Positions 17,949-26,554 of a stretch of DNA of 64,000 nt are shown piece after piece. This stretch comes from an uncultured Hyphomonadaceae bacterium. GTDB taxonomy: Bacteria; Pseudomonadota; Alphaproteobacteria; Caulobacterales; Hyphomonadaceae. Numbering within the stretch: the first letter of the stretch is position 1; each line of letters opens with the position of its first letter. The translations under genes and the position numbers were made by a program. The DNA lies in assembly GCA_913057945.1 (NCBI GenBank), contig CAJXOF010000010.1:62001-126000 (forward strand), written 5' to 3'. The notes under the pieces were generated by a model that was given only the letters and a program-made list of their open reading frames with translations, searched no databases and had not been told where the DNA came from.

Positions 17949-18691
17949 TTTATAAAAACAGATTTGCCGGCAAAACCGCCGTCATCACCGGCGGCGCCTC
18001 AGGCCTTGGGCTCGCCAGCGGCCAGCGCATCGCCGAAGAAGGTGGTAATGTCTTCCTCTGGGACATGGATGGCGAAGGCCTTGAGAAAGCGCAGGAGAAG
18101 ATTCCCTCTGCCCATATCAAACAGATCGACATTACCGATCCCGAGGCGGCCGAAAACGCCGCCGCGCAGGCGGCGGAAAAAACCGGCGTCATTGATATTC
18201 TCATCAACAGTGCAGGAATTACCGGCGCAACCGGCCCGGTACAGGAGTTTCCGATTGAGAGCTGGCGAAAGGTCATGCAGATCAATCTGGATGGCACGTT
18301 TTACTGCTGCCGCGCCATTATTCCTCATATGCTGAAAAACGGGTACGGACGGATTATCAACATCGCCTCTGTTGCGGGCAAGGAAGGCAATCCGAACGCT
18401 TCAGCCTATTCCGCTTCAAAAGCTGGCGTCATCGGCCTGACGAAAAGCCTGGGGAAAGAATTAGCGCAGACCGGCATCACTGCGAACTGCATAACCCCAG
18501 CGACGTTCGAAAGCCCTATTCTCGATCAACTACCGCAAAGCCAAGTAGATTACATGCGCTCAAAAATACCGATGGGCCGCCTCGGCACGGCGGAGGAAAA
18601 CGCCAACATCGTCTGTTTCATCGCTAGCGAAGAGTGCTCTTTCACCACCGCTGCGACCTTCGACACGTCAGGTGGTCGAACGACATACTAG
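17945..18691 (+). CDS. SDR, probable 2-keto-3-deoxy-L-rhamnonate 4-dehydrogenase
   Basis: 248-residue short-chain dehydrogenase with TGGASGLG near the N-terminus, INSAG, INIASVAG and the catalytic YSASKAG, closing with DTSGGRTTY. It starts with GTG overlapping the stop of the preceding hydrolase gene by four bases. Its position between rhmD and the lactonase, directly coupled to the diketo-acid hydrolase, points to oxidation of L-KDR to the 2,4-diketo form (LRA5 role). General SDR similarity alone would not fix the substrate. Confidence 0.82.
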   Translation: MIYKNRFAGKTAVITGGASGLGLASGQRIAEEGGNVFLWDMDGEGLEKAQEKIPSAHIKQIDITDPEAAENAAAQAAEKTGVIDILINSAGITGATGPVQEFPIESWRKVMQINLDGTFYCCRAIIPHMLKNGYGRIINIASVAGKEGNPNASAYSASKAGVIGLTKSLGKELAQTGITANCITPATFESPILDQLPQSQVDYMRSKIPMGRLGTAEENANIVCFIASEECSFTTAATFDTSGGRTTY

Positions 18692-18746
18692 CGACAAGCG
18701 GCTTTTGCGGCCAGAAAGAAGCCGTCAGCCTGGGGAGGAAACTGTC

Positions 18747-19646
18747 ATGCATGATGTGCCCTTCGTCGATGCCCATGTCCACTTCTGGGATCTCGACACG
18801 ATTCAGCATCCCTGGTTGATGCCTCCATTTTCCTCGGACGGCCTCATGGGGTCTGTCGAGGCGATCGCCTCAAATTACGGACCTCAAGAATATAACCGTG
18901 ATGCAGCAGCTTGGACCATCGCAGGCACCGTGCATGTGGATGCCGGCGCAGCCGCCGATCAGGCTATTGAAGAAACCCGCTGGCTCGATAGCTTGCGCGG
19001 CGCATATGGTGCCCCAACAGCCATCATAGCTTTTGCTGAACTGAACGATCCGGGACTAGACAGCACTTTGTCGGCGCACAGCGAATTTGACGCGGTTCGC
19101 GGTATCCGACAAATCGTCAACTACCATAACGATCCATACAGAAGTTACACGCCTGCCGACATCACTCTCAGCGATGAATGGCAAGCGGGTTTCCGGAAAC
19201 TTGCCAAGTTTGGGCTCTGCTTTGACTTGCAGGCCTACCCTTCACAGTTTCCCAATCTTGCCCCCCTGATAGCCGCCAACGACGACATACCGGTCATGAT
19301 CAACCATGCCGGAATGCCCTTCCATGATGAAAAGGAAGAGTGGCGTATGGGGATGAGTCTACTGGCCGATCTTCCACATTGCTCGGTAAAGATATCTGGC
19401 TTCGGCATCACCAATCATGATTGGAGCGAAGACTCGATACGCCCTTATGTGTTGGAAACAATCGATCTCTTCGGTCCAGACCGGGTGATGTTCGCAAGCG
19501 ATTTTCCTACAGACAAACTTTATGCCGATTTCGACCGGTGTCTGACCGCCTATGCGAGCATCATTTCCGACTTCAGCGATGACGAAAAACACGGCATGTG
19601 GGGGCTAAATGCAAACCGCCTCTATCGCCTGGGACTTTCCATATGA
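18747..19646 (+). CDS. Amidohydrolase, probable L-rhamnono-lactonase
   Basis: 299-residue amidohydrolase-2 family protein. The N-terminal VDAHVHFWDL carries the HxH metal pair. Other barrel histidines and the final Asp appear at MINHAGMP, CSVKISGFG and MFASDFPTD. The start at 18747 is fixed by GGGGAGGAA six bases upstream. Sugar-lactonases of this family open L-rhamnono- or L-fucono-lactone, and the neighbours support rhamnonate formation. It completes the second step of the pathway, between the SDR dehydrogenase and RhmD. Confidence 0.83.
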   Translation: MHDVPFVDAHVHFWDLDTIQHPWLMPPFSSDGLMGSVEAIASNYGPQEYNRDAAAWTIAGTVHVDAGAAADQAIEETRWLDSLRGAYGAPTAIIAFAELNDPGLDSTLSAHSEFDAVRGIRQIVNYHNDPYRSYTPADITLSDEWQAGFRKLAKFGLCFDLQAYPSQFPNLAPLIAANDDIPVMINHAGMPFHDEKEEWRMGMSLLADLPHCSVKISGFGITNHDWSEDSIRPYVLETIDLFGPDRVMFASDFPTDKLYADFDRCLTAYASIISDFSDDEKHGMWGLNANRLYRLGLSI

Positions 19647-19879
19647 TGTACCCGAGAGAGCAGGACTGACGCGCATGAAAACTGCCTCGACACATGGCTT
19701 TCGCCAAAAAGCGCATGCCAAACTTTCGCGCTTTCTTTGCAACCATGTCCATGGCGGCTCGCCATCCAACGCCGCTCTTCATGGCAGCGACGCAGCCGGC
19801 GAGCGTGACGAACACACATCAAATCGGCCAGTCAATTTTGGCGCGGACAGATATAAATACACAGAAGGGGTAACACACC

Positions 19880-20995
19880 ATGGGCGGTAATCCACTTTTA
19901 GGCGTCTTCTTTCACTGGCTCGGCGGCCTGTCATCGGCCAGCTTTTATGTCCCTTACAAGAAGGTCCGGCTCTGGTCGTGGGAAATTTTTTGGCTCACGG
20001 GTGGGATATTCTCCTGGATCTTTGCGCCCTGGATTGCCGCCTTCATCGGTACGGAAGATGTCTTGAGTGTCCTGTCGGGCGCTCCTACCTCCACACTCCA
20101 ATGGTGTTATTTTTTTGGAGCACTCTGGGGCTTTGGGGGACTAACCTTTGGCCTTACCATGCGGTATCTCGGCGTCTCACTTGGCATGGCGGTCGCCCTT
20201 GGTCTAACCACAGCATTTGGCACGCTTGTGCCTCCAATCTTCGCCGGTGAGTTCGTTGATACGCTACTGGCAGAAACGGGGGGGCAGATTGTTTTCCTCG
20301 GCATTCTCCTCACCCTGGTTGGGATTGTCGTCGTGGCCATGGCTGGCCATGCCAAAGAGAAAGAAGTGCCGCAGGAAGAACGGGTGAAGACCATCGCCGA
20401 GTTCGATTACCGCAAGGGTATAATGGTCGCGATTTTTTCGGGCATCATGTCGAGTTGTTTCGCCTATGGTCTTGCCGCTGGCGAACCCATCCGCCAGGCG
20501 TCACTGGCCGCAGGAACCGGCACCTTATGGCAGGGGCTGCCCGTATTGTGTGTTGTGCTCGCGGGTGGGTTCACAACGAATTTCATCTGGTGCACAGTCA
20601 TGATTGTCCGCAACAAGTCTGCGGGCCAGTGGATCGGCCGGCAGAATGCCAGTACTATTGCACCACCCTCCGTATCGGCACTGGGGGAGAATAGCGTCCC
20701 TCCGGCCCAGTCAAAGCCACCCTTGCTGTTAAACTATGGCCTGTGCGCCATTGCCGGCACGCTGTGGTACCTGCAGTTTTTTTTCTACACGATGGGTGAA
20801 AGCCAGATGGGCCGTTTCGGCTTCTCGTCCTGGACCTTGCATATGGCGAGCATCATCATCTTCTCGACCCTGTGGGGATTTTCCCTCGGCGAATGGCGTG
20901 CCTCCAGCAGCAAAACGAAACGGCTAGTATGGCTCGGCATCGCCTTGCTTGTCGGCTCCACCGGCATCATCGGTTACGGCAACTATCTCAGCTAA
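19880..20995 (+). CDS. rhaT: L-rhamnose:H+ symporter
   Basis: Inner-membrane sugar/proton symporter of 371 residues with about ten hydrophobic helices. It follows E. coli RhaT along its length: FHWLGGLSSASFYVPYKKVRLWSWE, FGALWGFGGLTFGLTMRYLGVSLGM, AIAGTLWYLQFFFYTMGE, and a WTLHM segment before the last helices (short excerpts of the match). A central cytoplasmic loop (about residues 255-285) is longer than I recall for E. coli. It is 233 bp after the lactonase, and no recognised gene fills the gap. Uptake of free L-rhamnose is expected. Confidence 0.92.
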   Translation: MGGNPLLGVFFHWLGGLSSASFYVPYKKVRLWSWEIFWLTGGIFSWIFAPWIAAFIGTEDVLSVLSGAPTSTLQWCYFFGALWGFGGLTFGLTMRYLGVSLGMAVALGLTTAFGTLVPPIFAGEFVDTLLAETGGQIVFLGILLTLVGIVVVAMAGHAKEKEVPQEERVKTIAEFDYRKGIMVAIFSGIMSSCFAYGLAAGEPIRQASLAAGTGTLWQGLPVLCVVLAGGFTTNFIWCTVMIVRNKSAGQWIGRQNASTIAPPSVSALGENSVPPAQSKPPLLLNYGLCAIAGTLWYLQFFFYTMGESQMGRFGFSSWTLHMASIIIFSTLWGFSLGEWRASSSKTKRLVWLGIALLVGSTGIIGYGNYLS

Positions 20996-21042
20996 GTGCC
21001 AAATACATCGCATGCAGAATAAGATAAAAAGGGAGAATATCC

Positions 21043-22653
21043 ATGCTCGACAGACGGTCACTGATCTTAGCTAGCGGCGCCGGATTGGCCGCCGCCGCAG
21101 GCTGCGCCACGACACCGCAACCCAAGGCACAGGCACAAGACTTTGGCGCCACCTCAGTTGAAGGCATTCTCAACGTCCGCCACTTCGGCGCCACAGGCGA
21201 TGGGACGACCATCGACACGCCAGCCATCAACCGGGCCATTGATGACGCTGCAGCCCGCGGAGGCGGGACGGTCTATTTCCCTCCAGGGAAGTATGCGTGT
21301 TTTACCATCCGTCTTAAGAGCAAAGTTTCCCTTTACCTTGAGCAGGGCGCTATTATTTATGCGGCCCCCGCCCCGCCGGAAGGCACCTCGGGCGGTTACG
21401 ATCATCCCGAACCGATCGACCCCTCCTATGCAAACTATCAGGATTTCGGGCACGGCCATTGGCGAAACAGCCTGATTTGGGGCGAGGGTCTGAGCGATAT
21501 CACAATCGCCGGCGACGGCCTCATTGATGGCACCAACCTCGCCCGCGGCGACGGCAGCTACAACTACATGGACGATCCGCATTATAATGGGACGGGCAAC
21601 AAAGCGATCGCACTAAAATGGTGTCGCAACGTGCTCCTGCGAGATTTCCGCGTCTACCGCGGCGGTTGGTTCGCGCTGCTCGCCACCGGTGTTGACAACA
21701 TGACTATCGACAATCTGATAGTCGACACGACCCGCGACGGTTTCGACATTGATTGCTGCCGCAATGTACGCGTCACCAACTGCCATGTTAACTCACCCTG
21801 GGATGATGGGATCTGCCTGAAGTCGAGCTATGCGCTGGGTGAGGTGCGCGCGACTGAGAATGTCATGATCGCTAACTGCTATGTCACAGGCAATTACGAA
21901 ATCGGCTCACTGATCGACGCTACCTGGAAGAAGATGCCCCCCTCCTTCGCGTCACAGGTTCACGGACGGATAAAATTCGGCACGGAGTCCAATGGTGGCT
22001 ACAAAAACATCACTATTACCAACTGCACATTCGAGGACAGTCAGGGCTTTGCCCTGGAAACGGTGGACGGCGGAGATCTTGAAGACGTAACGATCTCCAA
22101 CTGCACCATGCGTGGCAACTATTCTTCCCCCATCTTCCTGCGCCTGGGACGGCGTATGCGGGGACCGAAAGGTGCCGCGATCGCGAAATTTCGCCGCATT
22201 CTGATTAGTAACATCGTCAGTTCGTCCTCAGCCCCCCTGTTGCCGTCCATCATCGCAGGCATTCCCGGCCATCCCGTGGAAGACGTGAAGATCGCTGACT
22301 GCTACTTCCATCAAGAAGGCGGCGCCCCGGAAAATCTTGTGAATCGCGTCCCGCCGCTGGAGGAACTCGGCTACCCCGAACCCAATATGTTTGGCGACCT
22401 CCCGGCAACCGGTTTCTATATCCGCGATGCGAAGAACGTCGAGATGAGCAATATTGAAGTTGCCGTCGAGAAGGCCGATCCACGTGCAGCCTTCTGGTTG
22501 CAGGATGTGGAGGGAGCTGATTTCTTCCGTCTCCGCGTACCGGGTGGCGCCCCTTCCTTCCATCTGAGCAATGTTAGCAAGTTCCGCAATTTCGGCAGCC
22601 TGTCGGCTCCCGAAAAGCAAATGGAATCGGTTCAGTCGACGACGATTTTCTAG
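21043..22653 (+). CDS. GH28-like pectinolytic enzyme, Tat lipoprotein
   Basis: 536-residue right-handed beta-helix protein. The signal has a twin arginine (DRRSLILASG) and lipobox (AAAGC, Cys about 22). The helix starts at NVRHFGATGDGTT and includes typical GH28 rungs: DGFDIDCCRNVRVTNCHVNS, PWDDGICLKS, GRIKFGTESNGGYKNITITN. The acidic pair and RIK are present, but the usual GHG motif is replaced, so this is a divergent subgroup such as rhamnogalacturonidase or exo-polygalacturonase. A clear AAGGGAG precedes the ATG, 47 bp after rhaT. Surface-lipid-anchored pectin side-chain or backbone cleavage is likely. Confidence 0.82.
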   Translation: MLDRRSLILASGAGLAAAAGCATTPQPKAQAQDFGATSVEGILNVRHFGATGDGTTIDTPAINRAIDDAAARGGGTVYFPPGKYACFTIRLKSKVSLYLEQGAIIYAAPAPPEGTSGGYDHPEPIDPSYANYQDFGHGHWRNSLIWGEGLSDITIAGDGLIDGTNLARGDGSYNYMDDPHYNGTGNKAIALKWCRNVLLRDFRVYRGGWFALLATGVDNMTIDNLIVDTTRDGFDIDCCRNVRVTNCHVNSPWDDGICLKSSYALGEVRATENVMIANCYVTGNYEIGSLIDATWKKMPPSFASQVHGRIKFGTESNGGYKNITITNCTFEDSQGFALETVDGGDLEDVTISNCTMRGNYSSPIFLRLGRRMRGPKGAAIAKFRRILISNIVSSSSAPLLPSIIAGIPGHPVEDVKIADCYFHQEGGAPENLVNRVPPLEELGYPEPNMFGDLPATGFYIRDAKNVEMSNIEVAVEKADPRAAFWLQDVEGADFFRLRVPGGAPSFHLSNVSKFRNFGSLSAPEKQMESVQSTTIF

Positions 22654-22655
22654 GT

Positions 22656-23840
22656 ATGGCAAGACGACGACTCGCCACGCCGCAATTGCCAGGTCATCGA
22701 AATCCGCAACAGGACAAACGAGAGGGTCCGTTACCCCGGCATCGTTCGGTTCTTGGCATTGCAAGCCTTCTGTTTCTCCTTCCCGTTTGCGTTGCGTGCA
22801 CTTCGACTGGAAGCGTCCCTCGTAACCATCCCTCCAAAGCGCATCTCGTGGGAACCATGCGTGACGGTCATCACATCGATCTTATCCAGCCCGAAACGTT
22901 TTATATATCGGACAGGGTGGACTTTCTCCAGGTTGAATCGTCGCTCACCGATGGTGTGAGATTCGCCATAGCGGTCTATAAACCAGAGGCGCCCGGACCT
23001 ATCCTGCTGATGTCCCACGGCTGGCATGAAAGCGTGACCCGACCAGAGGCCGACACGCCCAATCCCTACCCCGGTTTTCTGACCGTTCAGGTGGACATGC
23101 GTGGGCGTGCCTACTCCTCTGGCGAACCTGATGCAAATGGCTACGAACTCTACGACTTTCTCGATGCCCTCAATTACGCTCAGGAGCATTATTCCGATTT
23201 CATCAGTGATCCCGACCGGGTTCATTTCATTGGAGGCAGCGGCGGCGGCGGCAATGCACTTGCACTCGCGGCCCGCTTCCCGGACCTGTTTGCGAGTGTA
23301 GTCGCTATGTACGGGATGAGTGACTATGCCGCTTGGTATCAGGGCGACGAGGTCGGTGAATTCCGCGACGAAATGGATATCTGGATCGGCACCCCGCCCA
23401 GCGTGAACGCAGAAGCTTATGCTGTCCGGAGCGGTATTACCGCCCTGCCCAATCTGCTCTCTCCGCTGTATCTCGTACACGGGGAGACAGATTTCCGCGT
23501 TCCCTCCTCCCATTCGCGCAATTATGCTGAAGCTGCCAGCCTGTTGCACAAGCCCGTAAGATACTGGGAAATTAAAGGTGTTGGGGACAGCGCTCACCTC
23601 GGCAATATCACACAGGAACAGCAGGGCAGGCTGGACGCATTCATCAGTACAGCGCTGCAATCACATTTACAGGCACCGACCTTACCGAACAGGGGGATAC
23701 TTGTTGTGCCGGGCTATGTCCGGACAAGACATTTCGAAGTGAAGCTCGACTCTATAGATCAGGTCGGCCTCGTTGCGTATGATCTGGAGACAGGCGAGGC
23801 GAAATTGATCAAGGGCACCGGCACGGTCAGTTTTTATTGA
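22656..23840 (+). CDS. Alpha/beta-hydrolase, possible polysaccharide esterase lipoprotein
   Basis: 394-residue predicted lipoprotein of the alpha/beta-hydrolase (S9-peptidase-like) fold. A basic leader precedes a hydrophobic stretch and lipobox (LLFLLPVCVAC, Cys about 48). The fold shows MSHGWHES, the nucleophile elbow GGSGGGGN, an acid near LVHGETDFR and the catalytic His in DSAHLGN. The ATG is two bases after the GH28 stop, so the two are cotranscribed. Removing acetyl or methyl groups from pectin is a reasonable role by context; a peptidase role is less likely here. The long N-terminal leader makes the exact start uncertain. Confidence 0.7.
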   Translation: MARRRLATPQLPGHRNPQQDKREGPLPRHRSVLGIASLLFLLPVCVACTSTGSVPRNHPSKAHLVGTMRDGHHIDLIQPETFYISDRVDFLQVESSLTDGVRFAIAVYKPEAPGPILLMSHGWHESVTRPEADTPNPYPGFLTVQVDMRGRAYSSGEPDANGYELYDFLDALNYAQEHYSDFISDPDRVHFIGGSGGGGNALALAARFPDLFASVVAMYGMSDYAAWYQGDEVGEFRDEMDIWIGTPPSVNAEAYAVRSGITALPNLLSPLYLVHGETDFRVPSSHSRNYAEAASLLHKPVRYWEIKGVGDSAHLGNITQEQQGRLDAFISTALQSHLQAPTLPNRGILVVPGYVRTRHFEVKLDSIDQVGLVAYDLETGEAKLIKGTGTVSFY

Positions 23841-23960
23841 TTCCTCTGAACGTTATCGGCGAATGGGCTCAGCACCAGAAACAGAATGCATGCAGACCAA
23901 TTTGGCGATCATCCTGCCGAGCGTCTCGGACGCCGGGGGAGAACGCGGATGAGCTTCTTT

Positions 23961-25370
23961 TCACATCTTCAATACAGACTGCCCATTGACCCGAACATTT
24001 CGGATCGATAGCCCCTCCGTATACGATATTATACTTTCCTCATGAACCCCATTGAAGGAACAATCCCGCAGCGTGATATTACGTATCGGCGCACCGGGAA
24101 GACCTTGGACATCCAGCACACGCCCTGCCTTTTCTACGCGCAGGCGCTCTATTGTGAGATTGCGGAGCACCGGTATATAGGGCCCGTTTCCACCCTCCTC
24201 ATAATTGAAATCACAGGTGATCGCCGCACGACCGACCTGCCCCACCTCAATATCGCGAAAATAGATATCTTCGACTACGCCGCCGCGCATTGCATTGTTC
24301 TTGAACCGAAGCGCGTACCATAAATCAGGACTACTCATATAGCAGTTTTCGGCAAATACATGATGCACGCCGCCTGATATCTCGCTGCCAATGACAACCC
24401 CGCCATGACCCGCCTTCATCGTGCAGTTTCGGATCAGGATATTTTTGGCAGGCGTCGCTATCCGCCGGCCATCAGCGTTTCGACCGGACTTGATGGCGAT
24501 GCAATCGTCGCCTGTGTCAAACGCGCACCCCTCAATCAGCATGCCGTCCACCGATTCGGGATTGCAGCCATCATTGTTGGGCCCATGGCCAAAGACAGAA
24601 ACATTCCGGACAATGACGTTCCTGCTCATTACCGGATGGATATTCCAGCAGGGTGAATTGTGAACACGCACTCCCTCGACCAATACATTGTCGCAATCGT
24701 AGAATTCGATAAAGCTCGGTCGCAGATAGTGACCTTGGCCAAATATTCGCTCTTTGACAGGAACGCCTTCCTCCGCCATGCGGAACAGGGCTTGTCGGTC
24801 CGCAGACTGACTGCCCATTCCCGTTTCCCAACCAAACCGTTCCGCGCCGCACCAGGGCCACCAATGGTCACTGCTGGCTTGCCCATCCAGCAGGCCAGCA
24901 CCGGTAACCGCCACATTCTTAGCCCCACGCGCGTAGATTAGCGGTGAGTAATTCCACACCTCTACCCCTTCATAACGGGTATAGGCGAGCGGATAGTCTG
25001 CAGGATCTGTACTGAAGAGGATCATCGCCCCTTCCTCTACATGCAGATTGATATTTGATGCCAGATGGATTGGTCCGGTCAGATAGCGGCCCGCGGGCAC
25101 CACAACCTGGCCACCGCCGGCATTTGCGCAGAACTTGATTGTCTTTGCGAAGGCTTCCGTGTTCTTGGTCGCTCCATCACCCACAGCCCCATAATCAGTA
25201 ATTGCCATCCGACGCGCAGGAAAACGAGGAGAGGTGAGGGACCGACTGATCTCATGGGCTCGTCGCCACGGCCCCGCAGCCCCGGTTAGTGGTAATGACG
25301 CGCAGGCCCCGAGCCCCAAAGCCGCGCCAGTCATCAAGATGCTGCGTCGCGAAACTTCGTACTCGCTCAT
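23961..25370 (-). CDS. GH28 polygalacturonase/rhamnogalacturonidase, Tat lipoprotein
   Basis: 469-residue GH28 enzyme. The signal has SRRSILMTG (twin arginine) and a lipobox at GLGACA. Canonical catalytic rungs are seen in order: GPNNDGCNPES (NTD-like Asp), TGDDCIAIKS (DD pair), MKAGHGGVVIGSE (GHG) and LRFKNN (RIK-like). The NND and RFK variants are common in exo-acting members. Start 25370 is chosen because it places the Tat motif near the N-terminus; an ATG at 25409 is open but adds 13 unlikely residues. It converges on the esterase gene and has candidate IclR site C about 170 bp upstream. Confidence 0.9.
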   Translation of the reverse strand: MSEYEVSRRSILMTGAALGLGACASLPLTGAAGPWRRAHEISRSLTSPRFPARRMAITDYGAVGDGATKNTEAFAKTIKFCANAGGGQVVVPAGRYLTGPIHLASNINLHVEEGAMILFSTDPADYPLAYTRYEGVEVWNYSPLIYARGAKNVAVTGAGLLDGQASSDHWWPWCGAERFGWETGMGSQSADRQALFRMAEEGVPVKERIFGQGHYLRPSFIEFYDCDNVLVEGVRVHNSPCWNIHPVMSRNVIVRNVSVFGHGPNNDGCNPESVDGMLIEGCAFDTGDDCIAIKSGRNADGRRIATPAKNILIRNCTMKAGHGGVVIGSEISGGVHHVFAENCYMSSPDLWYALRFKNNAMRGGVVEDIYFRDIEVGQVGRAAITCDFNYEEGGNGPYIPVLRNLTIERLRVEKAGRVLDVQGLPGAPIRNITLRDCSFNGVHEESIISYTEGLSIRNVRVNGQSVLKM

Positions 25371-25538
25371 GTCATATCTCTTGGTCCCGGCATGGTAGGC
25401 CGACAACATCCTTGGCTGCGAGGTAGACTAGGCGAGAGGCAGGATGCCAACATCAAACCAAGCTCTTGGAATGTGGCTGGCCCATCAGTTTCATTTAGAC
25501 TCACACCCGATTTTTCCCCACACGTCGCCTATCATTAA

Positions 25539-25555
25539 ATCCCACATTGTGGCAC
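25539..25555. promoter_or_regulatory. Candidate IclR operator, site C
   Basis: ATCCCACATTGTGGCAC contains a perfect CCACA-T-TGTGG palindrome and lies 169-185 bp before the GH28 start. It shares 15 of 17 bases with site A and 13 of 17 with site B. Confidence 0.58.
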
Positions 25556-25688
25556 TCACAGTATTATATTGGAAAATGCGAGCACTCTCAATATTTGTAA
25601 AGACCCATAGCCCCCCGACCTCTAATTAAAAAATCAAGAAAGAAAAAATGTTCGAACCCCCACTCTAATCGTTTCAAAGCACTAGAGA

Positions 25689-26334
25689 TCTCTCGCAACT
25701 GAAACCAACCAGAAACAGATAGGAAATTCCGGCAGTTGCGCGCCAGTCAGCTATGAAGAATTGCAACAATTCCGTCTGAAAGAGGGAAAGGGCGGCAAGA
25801 ATGCTGCCCTGACCCAAGAGCAGATTCCGACCTTCAGGGAGGCGATGGAAAGCGCCAGGGGTGAAGTGCTGGTGAATCTCGACGCTAAGGCAGATGTCTA
25901 TGAGGATGCGTTTGACGTTTTGAAAACGACCGGAACAATTGACCAGATCGTGATGAAGAAGTGGATGGCCCCCGAGGATAGTCCGATTGGCGCGGTTGCG
26001 CCGTTCAATCAGGTCATGGCGATGCCGGTCTTGTCTGAGGAAACTGCCCCGGATCTCGACAGCTTTGCAAAGCAGTTCTCGGCGCCCCCCCTCGCCATTG
26101 AATTCATCGTCTCGTCGCTGGATTCCGCCCGGCACGCCGGGCTGAAAGCGCAGGAGAGCCAATCAAGGACGTGGATCAACACGCTCGCCGACTGGCTGTC
26201 AGCCGGACTGACCGACGTTCAGGCGATGACAGACCGGATTCCGTCTGGGGCTCTACATAGACCTCGGATTCACCATGATTCAAACTGATGAACCCGAATT
26301 GCTGATCCGCTACGTTAGCGCGAGACAGGAGTGA
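25689..26334 (+). pseudogene. Remnant of glycerophosphodiester phosphodiesterase (GDPD)
   Basis: The frame through 25746-26240 reads SYEELQQFRLKEGKGG, IPTFREAMESARGEVLVNLD and later APFNQVMAMP, which is the middle and C-terminal half of a GDPD-fold protein. No start codon or N-terminal half (HRG motif, metal site) is found upstream, where the sequence turns AT-rich. Near 26240-26260 the frame shifts, and the family-like ending LYIDLGFTMIQTDEP continues in another frame to a stop at 26334. A truncation plus frameshift means no active enzyme. It is not related by function to the neighbouring pectin genes. Confidence 0.75.
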
Positions 26335-26471
26335 AAGAGCGCTATCAGACGAATGCGGACCAGTTCCTCATCTATGGACTAGTTGACGGGGTAACGCATC
26401 GAGCCGACCCTTATAGTAATTACCACTATAGCTTGCATGTATGGCGGCCCGGGGGTCCGCATAAGCAGTAA
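26331..26471 (+). pseudogene. Coding-like fragment after the GDPD remnant
   Basis: A 46-codon open stretch begins at a GTG overlapping the remnant's stop and ends with TAA. Its translation (DQFLIYGLVDGVTHRADPYS and following aromatic-rich residues) looks protein-like but matches no family I know. It may be the C-terminal tail of another decayed gene; it could also be chance. Confidence 0.25.
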
Positions 26472-26554
26472 GAAATTGTACAGCTTTCCGCAGGCAAATG
26501 AACGGCAAAGCGTCGCATCAGCTGACGGATTGCAACCGCCAAAGAGAGCGCGTC

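Noticed and set aside
1..25409. Ulvan utilisation locus (rhamnose, glucuronate and xylose would fit)
   Set aside because: No ulvan lyase, sulfatase or unsaturated-glucuronyl hydrolase is present, while two GH28 enzymes point to pectin. Ulvan side use remains possible but unsupported.
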